From Coriobacteriia bacterium (GTDB lineage Bacteria; Actinomycetota; Coriobacteriia; Coriobacteriales; Eggerthellaceae), in NCBI GenBank assembly GCA_030526515.1, contig JAUNCQ010000007.1, forward strand, positions 1-38,157: 38,157 bases of DNA. Direction: 5' to 3'. The stretch's first letter is position 1. Every line of letters begins with the position of its first letter. Positions 10,593 to 17,864 of the stretch are shown piece by piece. A program made the position numbers and the translations under genes. A model generated the notes under the pieces. It worked only from the letters and a program-made list of their open reading frames with translations, did not search any database and was not told the DNA's origin.

Positions 10593-11951
10593 CTACTTGA
10601 TCTTCTTGCTCAACTTGGTCTTTGACCACGCACCATTATAGGCGGTTCCGCCCACCTTCTTGTACGCGCGGACCTTCACGTAGTACTGCCTGCCCTTCTT
10701 CAGGGACTTGACCACCTTGCTCTGGGAGGTGGTGCTCGCGTACTTCCACGTCTTGGCGCCCTTCTGCTTGTAGGCGAACTGGTACGTGGTGCCACCGGTG
10801 GAGCTTGCCTTGGTGCTGGCCACGGCCGTGAGCTTGCGGGTGCCCGCCGTCACGGACTTCAGGGACGCGGCCTTGGGAACGATGCTGAAGGTCTTGGTGA
10901 TCTTGCCGGTATACGCGCCCTTGCCAGTCACGGTGACAGTGGCCTTGCCCACCTTGGTGTTGTTGGAGTAGGACACGGTGTAGTCCACGCCGCTCTTCAG
11001 GCCGGAAACGGTCACGGCAGGCTTCTTGGCCTTGCCGGAGTACGTGTACTTGGCGGCAGAAAGGGTGACCTTCTTGCCCGCTATGGGCTTGGGGTCGGCC
11101 TGGGGCTTGTCCTGGGGGTCATCAGGGCCGCCGCTCCACTGGGCGTACCAGACGCCGTAACAGCCATAGGCGCCGGCGTACCAGGGATGGGGCATGAAGT
11201 CGCCGGTGCCGTCGGGCATGGTGTTCCAGCCCTCCAGCTTGCAGCCAGCCTTCGTGAAGCCGGGGTTCGGGTAGAAGTCGGTGCCGGTTATGTCCGTTTC
11301 AGGAAAGAAGGTGAAGCGGGTGCCGCTGCCGCCGTTGGGGTCGAAGATGACCCGCGGCACTGACTCCTCGGCAACCCAGCAGGCATACAGCTCGAAGTCG
11401 CGGTCATCGGTCCTGCTGCCACCGTTGATCTGGGTGAGCCACGGACCATCGCAGGTTTCGTCCAAATACCAGCCGGTGAACACGTAGCCGTCCTTCTCCG
11501 GGTCCGGCAGCATGGTCCACGTATAGGCAATGTAGTAGTCATTGACCGTGTCATACGGGCGGAACTGGCCGCCGTTCAGGTGGTAGGTCAACTTGCCCAC
11601 CCGAGTCCACTGGGCATACAGGGTGACCTCGCTCATACCCCGGAGCATGCTGCAAGGAATATCGGTTTCATCGGGCAGGTTGAATATGCTGTCCTCGCCC
11701 GTCGGCGTGGTGCACCAGCCATCCAGCATCAGGTAGCCCTTTCGGGTAAACGTCGACTTGGGCAGTATCACCGACCCATCTGCGTTCACGTCAACGACCA
11801 GGTCGGACATGGCGCCCGAGCCGCCGTTGGCGTCAAAATGAACGACGCAGGTTGACGAGTCCCCCGTTTCCGCATGGGCAAGGGCCGGCGCAGCCATCAC
11901 CGCGCAGACCATGGCCAGGCAGGCCATCAGGGCAAGGATTCTTCTTCTCAT
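10593..11951 (-). CDS. Secreted InlB-repeat protein with shared C-terminal module
   Basis: A 452-residue exported protein. A signal peptide (MRRRILALMACLAMVCAVM to ALAHA) precedes three Listeria/Bacteroides-type repeats (~35-115, ~118-195, ~198-275). Each has a FDANGG/YHLNGG/FDPNGG start and a W-containing end such as LYAQW. A short acidic/Pro linker leads to an MBG-like beta domain (~292-355, VTLSAAKYTYSGKAKKP) and a fibronectin-III-like domain ending WSKTKLSKKIK. The last two domains are shared with the two genes upstream. There is no LPXTG signal or C-terminal TM, so it is released or bound non-covalently; the basic tail may bind the wall. It probably mediates adhesion; function unproven. 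ATG at 11951 follows AGGAGG. It is the last gene of the cluster. Confidence 0.85.
   Translation of the reverse strand: MRRRILALMACLAMVCAVMAAPALAHAETGDSSTCVVHFDANGGSGAMSDLVVDVNADGSVILPKSTFTRKGYLMLDGWCTTPTGEDSIFNLPDETDIPCSMLRGMSEVTLYAQWTRVGKLTYHLNGGQFRPYDTVNDYYIAYTWTMLPDPEKDGYVFTGWYLDETCDGPWLTQINGGSRTDDRDFELYACWVAEESVPRVIFDPNGGSGTRFTFFPETDITGTDFYPNPGFTKAGCKLEGWNTMPDGTGDFMPHPWYAGAYGCYGVWYAQWSGGPDDPQDKPQADPKPIAGKKVTLSAAKYTYSGKAKKPAVTVSGLKSGVDYTVSYSNNTKVGKATVTVTGKGAYTGKITKTFSIVPKAASLKSVTAGTRKLTAVASTKASSTGGTTYQFAYKQKGAKTWKYASTTSQSKVVKSLKKGRQYYVKVRAYKKVGGTAYNGAWSKTKLSKKIK
10596..10760 (-). repeat. C-terminal module repeat, copy 1
   Basis: DNA encoding the last ~55 residues of the fibronectin-like domain (VKSLKKGRQYYVKVRAYKKV and the end). 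It is closely similar at nucleotide level to 12012-12180 and 14056-14220, in the same orientation. Three direct copies within 3.7 kb could recombine. Confidence 0.7.
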
Positions 11952-12008
11952 GGGCTTTCCTCCTGCTTCGTCGATGCCGCTAGTTCCAAAGCACCCGAGC
12001 GGGACGCC

Positions 12009-13932
12009 TTACTTCACCTTCTTGCTGAGCTTGGTCTTGGACCAGGAGCCGTAGTGGGTCACGCCGCCCACCTTCTTGTAGGCACGAACCTTCACGTAGT
12101 ACTGCCTGCCCTTCTTCAGGGACTTGATGACCTTGCTCTGCGCCGTGGTGGACACGTACTTCCACGTCTTGGAACCCTTCAGGCGATAGGCGATCTTGTA
12201 CGCAGCCGCACCCTTGGCAGACGGCCGGCAGGAGGCCGCCACCTTCAAGGTGCGCTTGCCCGCGGTCAGCGACTTCACCGACGCCGTGGCCGGCTTGATG
12301 GTGAACCGCGCGCTGCCAGAGCCGGCAAAGCGGCCCTTCAGCTTCACCGACACCGTGTACTTGCCCACGGCCTTGCGCCCCGCCGGATAGACCACGTCGT
12401 AGTCCACGCCCTTCAGCAGCTCAAGGCCTTCGTGGGTCACGGTCACCTTGGGGGGTCTTAGCGGTGCCGCTGTACTTGTACGTGCTGGTGGAAAGGGTGA
12501 CAGTGGGCGAAATAGCCTTGGGGCCCTCCGGCTTCCCCGGATTCACGGGGTCCGTGGGGTCGGCGGGGTCAGTCGGATCCGAGGGGTCCTTGGGGTCCAC
12601 AGGGTCCTTCGGATCACTGGGGTCGTCCGGATCAACGGGGGTGTCAGGGTCGTCCACGTCCTCGAAGTCCGCGGACGGCACCAGCCACTGGCCCTTCTTG
12701 GTGTGCAGGAACTGCAAATTCGCCTGGATACTCTTGGGCACCAGCACGAACGTGCCTTCGGCGGTCTTCGGAGCCACGATGTACGGATGGTCCAACACCA
12801 CCGGATTCGGGAAGTTCATGTTGCCCATGGCAACGCGGGCCGTTCCGCTGGTGGAATCCGTGGCGGTAATGGTCTGGGTGCCGTTTTCGGCCATGATCAG
12901 GTTCGCCGCAGTGCTCTGGCCGCCGGCAATCCCCTTCACCGTCACGTTTTGGGGCGCCTCGGTCATGTCCAGGCAGGCGCCGTCGCTGATCATCAGGTCG
13001 GTGCCTGCCAGCGTCGCGGCACTGCTGCACTTCAGGACGTACTGGCCGCGTACCACCCGCAGCTCGGAAACATAGTCGGTCGCCGCAAAGCCGCGGGCAT
13101 AGGTGTTCGACGGATTCGGCTCATAGCTGAGCACCAGGTTCTTGTTGCCGGTCCTGCCGTCCAGCACCACGCTCTTGAAGCCGTCCCGCGGCTTCAGCAC
13201 CACCGTGCCGCTGGCCGCGGTGTAGCGCTCCGGATCCGCCACCAGGGCATCGCCGTCGCCAGCACCGCGCACCTCACGAGCACCGCTGCCGTAGATGTTG
13301 CCGATGAGGCTGGATGAGCTCAGGCCCTCCTCCAGGCACACGTACGCGGTGCCCGCAAAGCTGTTGCTTCCCAGCGGCTCGGTATAGGAAGCGCTGCTCA
13401 CGTCAGACAGGCCGCCGCAGTACACGTTGCCCACCTCCACCTTGCCATCAAGGTAGATAGCACCTGCCGGTCCCACCGCGGGAACGGCCAGGCTCTCCTT
13501 ATAGTCGGACAGGCCGCCGCAGAACAGGTGGATGCGGAACTTGTCGTTCTGAGGGTCCGTCACGTTGGACATGCGCAGGGTATGGCCGTTGGCCACAATG
13601 GCGTTGCGCACGGCATTGGCCATCTTGATGCTGGTGTCCCGGAAGGTCACGTCAGCTCCCAGCACAATGCCCGCGTTGTTGACGGTCAGCTGACCGCCGG
13701 TGACGGTCACCGCCTTGCCAATGACCAGGGGCGCGTCGCTGGAAAGCTGCTCGGTGGCCACGGTCCCGTCCAGGCGGATCGTGTCGCCATCGCTGGCCTG
13801 AGCCAGAGCCGCCTCGAAGGAGCGCACCGTACCGCCGGTCGACACCGTGATCTCATCCGCCCAGGCAGGCGCCGCCATGACCCCCAGGGCCATGGCCAGG
13901 CTCAGGGCAATGCCCGCAAGCGTCTTCCTCAT
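12009..13932 (-). CDS. Secreted beta-helix-like protein with shared C-terminal module, frameshifted
   Basis: A signal peptide (MRKTLAGIALSLAMALGVMA to AWA) is followed by a ~390-residue region of short strands and turns that reads like a right-handed beta-helix. A Pro/Asp-rich linker and the MBG-like plus fibronectin-like module complete it. The frame breaks at 12450-12455: one reading covers 12421-13932 and ends in QGDRDPRRP, while the rest of the module reads on in another frame to 12009. Removing one C from the run of six restores TPKVTVTHEG and a ~640-residue protein aligned with its two neighbours. It could be a decayed gene, a sequencing error or a slippage switch; as read, the product lacks its C-terminal domains. 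Start at 13932 follows AAGGAGG; longer frames lack a ribosome-binding site. Confidence 0.78.
12012..12180 (-). repeat. C-terminal module repeat, copy 2
   Basis: Second direct copy of the DNA for the fibronectin-like C-terminus (VIKSLKKGRQYYVKVRAYKK to WSKTKLSKKVK). See 10596-10760 and 14056-14220. Confidence 0.7.
12450..12455 (-). other. Frameshift site in a run of six C
   Basis: Six consecutive G on the plus strand (C6 on the coding strand), exactly where the protein similarity to the two neighbouring paralogues changes frame. Loss of one base would restore the frame. Confidence 0.8.
12540..12655 (-). repeat. Degenerate Asp-Pro-X coding repeat
   Basis: A low-complexity tract encoding consecutive D-P-x triplets (DPSDPKDPVDPKDPSDPTDP and flanking). 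At DNA level it is a degenerate ~9-bp repeat rich in GGGGTC and GGATC. It forms the flexible linker between the beta-helix-like region and the C-terminal module, and resembles wall-spanning linkers of surface proteins. Confidence 0.75.
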
Positions 13933-14052
13933 GCAACATCCTCCTTCTTTCAGGACGAAATCCCCGCCCAGCTCGCGCGTTGCAAGCGCCCTGCTCGCAC
14001 CAGGCACCCTGCCCGCGACCAGCGAGCCGAACGGCTCTTTCGCCCCGTGTAG

Positions 14053-16329
14053 TTACTTGATCTTCTTGCTCAGCTTGGTCTTGGACCAGGGGCCGTAGTA
14101 GGTCGTGCCGCCCGACTTCTTGTAGGCGCGGACCTTCACGTAGTACTGCTTGCCCTTCTTCAGGGACTTGATGGCCTTGCTCTGAGAGGTCGTGGCCACG
14201 TACTTCCACTTGCTGGCGCCCTTCTGCAGGTAGCCGATCTGGAACGCAGACCCGCCCTTGGTGGTGGGCTTCGTGGTCATCTTCACCGTCAGCTTGCGGG
14301 TTCCCGGGGTCAGGGACTTAACCGCCGCCGTAGCCGGCTTGATGGTGAACCAAACCGACTTGGTACCGGCGTAGTCGCCCCGGAAGCTCACCTTGTAAGT
14401 GTGCTTGCCGACGGCCTTCCGTCCCGACGGCACGGTCACGGTGTAGTCGTCTCCCTTGGCAAGAACCTTGCCGTCCACGTCCTTCACCGTCAGGGTGGGG
14501 TTCTTGGCAGCACCGGTGTAGGTGTAGGCGGTCCGGCTCAGCTGGACCCCGGCGATCTTCGAAACAGACGCGGTCTGGAAGACGCGGCCGCAGGTGGCGC
14601 ACTCCTGGTGCTTGCTGCCGTCCCTGTTCAGGGTTGCCGGCTGGTCCAGAACCCAGCGCAGGTCGTGCTGGTGGATCTTGATGAAGTCCGCGCCCTCGGC
14701 GAAGTTCGTGGCAATGACCTGGCGCGCCAGCATGCCGTCAATGTAGTTGTAGAACAAGGTTCCCAGGAACCTGTTGTTGATGTAGGTCGTGTCCGTGAAC
14801 AGGTTCTTGTTGATCAGCTGGGACGTGTAATGGGGCTCCGCGACCAAGGGCCACGTGCACGAGGTGTAGTTGAGCACCCACCCGTTGCCCTCAATGTGGA
14901 CGATGGGCTGGCCGTCAGGCTTCTTCGTTTCGCCAAAGGCCGTCTGGGCCAAAGTGTTTTCCACGTACTCCCACTTCGTTTCGGCCAAGGTGCTGTAATA
15001 GTCCTGGACGTAGACCTTGGCTCCGTCGTGGTCGTAGGCCTTGATGGCCTGGTAGTTGCTGGAATAGGGCAGGTCGTCCCAACCCAAAACGGGGTACCCG
15101 AACATTTCCTTGGTGATGGGCCGATCGGGGTTGTTCCGGTTCCAGGTCTCCATCTCCGCCTCAACGGACGGGAAGCTCAGGTCGTAACGGCGCACCAGCA
15201 GGACGACCTTGCCCCTGACGTCGCCCATCAGCGGGGCGCCGTCAACGTAGCTCTTCTCCGGCTTGAACAGGTGGTCGTAGAAGCTGGTGGTCTCCAGAAG
15301 CTTGAGCACGCCCAGGGAATTCAGCTCCTCGGTTCCCTTTTCGTGCTTCAGGACCCAAAACACCGTTTCCGAGGGGTTGGCGTCCAGGAACTGGACCGTC
15401 TGGCGGGCAAAGTCGTAGAAGTCGTACTCCTGGTTCAGCGGGTTGTAGCAGTTGTAGCCGTTGTGGTTGAGCCAGATACCGTCGGTGCGGCCGTCAATGC
15501 GCACGTCGAACATGCGGGTGCCAATGTTGAGCTGCTGCTCGTAGGTGTACTTCTGGGTCTTGGTTTCCGCGCTCAGGTTGGACATGGTGCAGGCCGTGTC
15601 ATGGGTGGCCGGCATGTTGATGGTGGACACCACCGCGTCGTCGGGCACGTCCTTCATCCAGGCGTTGGCGCAGTCGAACTGATGGGGGCTCATCCAGCCC
15701 GGGTCGGACCCCACCTTGCCGTAGTTGGTGGTGTGGTAGCTCAGGAGGTCGATGACGAAGGGCTCGCCGCGGCCCCTGCTGCCGTCGTCGGGATACTGGC
15801 GCAGGTGCTCCTTGGAGTCGTCGTCCTCGATGAAGAGGTACTGGCCCGTGCCCACGTTCTTCAGGAAGTACTCGTCCTTGGCCGCGTCCTTCTCAATGGC
15901 GTAGAACTGCTTCAGGTAGGAGGAGTCGGTGCTCTTCCTGATGCTGTGGATTTCGACCCGGTCTTCGGTGTTCTCCCAGACCTTGCAGTCCTCCAGGGGA
16001 TCGTTTCGCCCGTCGCACTGGGCCGCGTAGATCCTGAAGGCGCCCACGCTTTCCACGTACTCCAGCATCATGATGTTGGAGGTGGCGTTCTCGTACAGGT
16101 GGAGGTCGGTGCCTTCGTTGTAGTAGTCGCCGTAGCGGGAAACGCTTTCGAACATGTCATGCCGGGTGGAGAAGAACTCCGCGTAGGCGGCCTTATAGCC
16201 TGAGTCCTTGTTGACGAAAGAGCCGTCCAGGACCACACGGGATCCCGAATCGGCATACGCCATGGCCACCGGCAGGCACGCCAGCAGCATGGTTGCCACG
16301 ACTAGCAGGTTACGCAGTTTCCTTTTCAT
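14053..16329 (-). CDS. Secreted phosphatidylinositol-specific phospholipase C
   Basis: A 758-residue exported enzyme predicted to cleave phosphatidylinositol (or GPI anchors) to diacylglycerol and inositol 1,2-cyclic phosphate. A signal peptide (residues 1-~27) precedes a ~200-residue region with FYAIEKD and FLKNVGTGQYLFIE elements suggesting a beta-trefoil lectin-like domain. The PI-PLC X domain (~235-540) has INMPATHDTACTM with H243, GTRMFDVRIDGR, and WLNHNGY with H289; both catalytic histidines of the bacterial family are present with similar spacing. FLDANPSETVFWVLKHE also matches. The C-terminus (~605-758) is the MBG-like plus fibronectin-like module shared with two downstream genes. No wall-sorting signal. 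The ATG at 16329 (GGAG 7 nt upstream) overlaps the rlmD end by 20 bp; upstream frames are inside rlmD. Confidence 0.9.
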   Translation of the reverse strand: MKRKLRNLLVVATMLLACLPVAMAYADSGSRVVLDGSFVNKDSGYKAAYAEFFSTRHDMFESVSRYGDYYNEGTDLHLYENATSNIMMLEYVESVGAFRIYAAQCDGRNDPLEDCKVWENTEDRVEIHSIRKSTDSSYLKQFYAIEKDAAKDEYFLKNVGTGQYLFIEDDDSKEHLRQYPDDGSRGRGEPFVIDLLSYHTTNYGKVGSDPGWMSPHQFDCANAWMKDVPDDAVVSTINMPATHDTACTMSNLSAETKTQKYTYEQQLNIGTRMFDVRIDGRTDGIWLNHNGYNCYNPLNQEYDFYDFARQTVQFLDANPSETVFWVLKHEKGTEELNSLGVLKLLETTSFYDHLFKPEKSYVDGAPLMGDVRGKVVLLVRRYDLSFPSVEAEMETWNRNNPDRPITKEMFGYPVLGWDDLPYSSNYQAIKAYDHDGAKVYVQDYYSTLAETKWEYVENTLAQTAFGETKKPDGQPIVHIEGNGWVLNYTSCTWPLVAEPHYTSQLINKNLFTDTTYINNRFLGTLFYNYIDGMLARQVIATNFAEGADFIKIHQHDLRWVLDQPATLNRDGSKHQECATCGRVFQTASVSKIAGVQLSRTAYTYTGAAKNPTLTVKDVDGKVLAKGDDYTVTVPSGRKAVGKHTYKVSFRGDYAGTKSVWFTIKPATAAVKSLTPGTRKLTVKMTTKPTTKGGSAFQIGYLQKGASKWKYVATTSQSKAIKSLKKGKQYYVKVRAYKKSGGTTYYGPWSKTKLSKKIK
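14056..14220 (-). repeat. C-terminal module repeat, copy 3
   Basis: Third direct copy of the DNA for the fibronectin-like C-terminus (AIKSLKKGKQYYVKVRAYKK to WSKTKLSKKIK), in the phospholipase gene. See 10596-10760 and 12012-12180. Confidence 0.7.
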
Positions 16330-17653
16330 GCGACGTCTCCGCTCTCTGAAGCAGGCAGATGCACTCCACATGATCGGTATGAGGGAACATGTCCACCGGC
16401 TGGATCACCTGGAGCCTATATCCGCAGTTTATCAGGTATTTCACGTCCCGCTCCTGGGTCGTGGGATTACAGCTTATGTAGACGATTTTGCGGGGGCCAA
16501 AGGCACTGGCGGCCTCCAGGAACTCGGGGCTGGAACCGGCGCGGGGCGGGTCCATGAGCAGCACCGTCTGCTCGGGCACGGGCACGTCCTGGGCAATGTC
16601 CTTCATGACCGCGGCCTCCAGGGTCTGCTGCCCCGCCAGGGCCCGCATGAGCTGGGCCGCGTCCGCCGTGACGAACTGGGCGTTGTCCACGCCGTTGTGG
16701 CGGGCGTTCTGACGGGCATCCCGAACCGCCGACGCCACGCTCTCCACGCCAATGACCCGCTTGGCCCCGCGGCTGGCCGCCACCAGGCCAATGGTGCCGG
16801 TGCCGCAGTAGGCGTCGATCACCGTCTCATTGCCGGTCAGCCCCGCCAGGTCAATGGCCGCCGTGTACAGCACCTCGGTCTGCACCGCGTTGACCTGGTA
16901 GAAGGACTGGCTGGAAATGCGGAAGCTCAGCCCGCACAGGGTGTCCAGGATGAAGCCGGGGCCGTACAGGGTGCGCTCCTCCTGGCCCAGGATCACGTTG
17001 GTCTTGCGCATGTTCACGTTCTGCACCACGGTGGTCACGTAGGGGCAGCGCTTCACCAGCTCGCGGCAGAACTGCTTGGACGCGGGGAACTCCCGCTCGT
17101 TGGTGACCACGGTGACCAGCATCTCACCGGACTCGTGGCCCACGCGCACCACCACGTGGCGGATGAAGCCGGTGCCCTTGTCTTCGTCATAGGGCTGGAT
17201 GCCGTGGCGCATCATGATCTGGCGGATGGCCAGCACCACGCGCTTGGCATTGCGGTTTTCGATCAGGCATTCGTCCGTGGGCACCAGCCGATGGGTGCCC
17301 ACCTGGTACATGCCGGTCAGCACGTCCCGGTCAAGGCCGCGGCTGGTGCGCTTCACGCCGCCCTTGGCCTTGCCGTTGCGACCGGGCTTTTCGCCCTTCT
17401 GAGGCTTGCCCTTACCGGGCAGCTTCTTGCCCGAGGCAAAGGGAGACGCCACCTTGTTGCGATAGTAGTAGGGGTCGTCCATGCCCATGATGGGACGCAG
17501 CTCCGCGTTTCCGCGCACCTGGGCGAAAAGCTCGCTCATGGCGCGGTCCTTGGCAGCCAGCTGGCGGTCGTAGGGAACGGCGGAGTTGGCGCATCCGCCG
17601 CACAGTCGGTCCACCGCGCAGGTGCGCATTGCAACGTTGCTCTGCTGATCCAT
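16310..17653 (-). CDS. rlmD: 23S rRNA (uracil-C5)-methyltransferase, RlmD/RumA family
   Basis: SAM-dependent methylation of a uridine in 23S rRNA (U1939 in E. coli), though it could be a paralogue acting on another uridine. The [4Fe-4S] cysteines are C12, C18 and C21 (TCAVDRLCGGC) with a fourth in DECLIEN, matching the RumA pattern C-x5-C-x2-C. The methyltransferase fold shows IDAYCGTGTIGL, LLMDPPRAG and the catalytic-Cys motif YISCNPTTQERD, then FPHTDHVECICLL. It lacks an N-terminal TRAM domain. A Lys/Gly/Arg-rich stretch at ~75-105 (KKLPGKGKPQKGEKPGRNGK) interrupts the central domain and may bind RNA. The ATG at 17653 is preceded by GGGCGAAAGGAAAGG; the frame extends upstream without a ribosome-binding site. 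It is divergent from the RND gene and overlaps the phospholipase gene. Confidence 0.9.
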   Translation of the reverse strand: MDQQSNVAMRTCAVDRLCGGCANSAVPYDRQLAAKDRAMSELFAQVRGNAELRPIMGMDDPYYYRNKVASPFASGKKLPGKGKPQKGEKPGRNGKAKGGVKRTSRGLDRDVLTGMYQVGTHRLVPTDECLIENRNAKRVVLAIRQIMMRHGIQPYDEDKGTGFIRHVVVRVGHESGEMLVTVVTNEREFPASKQFCRELVKRCPYVTTVVQNVNMRKTNVILGQEERTLYGPGFILDTLCGLSFRISSQSFYQVNAVQTEVLYTAAIDLAGLTGNETVIDAYCGTGTIGLVAASRGAKRVIGVESVASAVRDARQNARHNGVDNAQFVTADAAQLMRALAGQQTLEAAVMKDIAQDVPVPEQTVLLMDPPRAGSSPEFLEAASAFGPRKIVYISCNPTTQERDVKYLINCGYRLQVIQPVDMFPHTDHVECICLLQRAETSHEKETA

Positions 17654-17787
17654 GTTGTTGCCTTTCCTTTCGCCCCAAACCGCAGGCTCGGCCACCGTCG
17701 GAGGTAATCCAACAGATTGCCGCAATTGACCCCCATATATAGGTTCAAAAAACACTCGCGTACAGCGCCTACGGCGCTTTAGCGCGG

Positions 17788-17793
17788 TAGAAT
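17788..17793 (+). promoter_or_regulatory. Possible -10 element for the RND transporter gene
   Basis: TAGAAT lies about 72 nt before the ATG in the 211-bp divergent gap, after a small hairpin (AGCGCC-TAC-GGCGCT). No good -35 hexamer is present at 16-18 nt. On the other strand TATATA near 17735-17740 could serve rlmD. Both are tentative. Confidence 0.3.
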
Positions 17794-17864
17794 TAGCAAG
17801 TTAAACACGCATCCGAACGCACCGTACGCACACGTACCTAGCATAACCCAAAGGAGCTCCAAGC

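Noticed and set aside
14401-16203. Plus-strand open frame opposite the phospholipase
   Set aside because: Shadow frame; the minus-strand reading has a signal peptide and catalytic motifs.
10593-16371. Sortase-anchored surface proteins
   Set aside because: None of the three C-termini has an LPXTG-like motif, hydrophobic helix or the usual order of a sorting signal.
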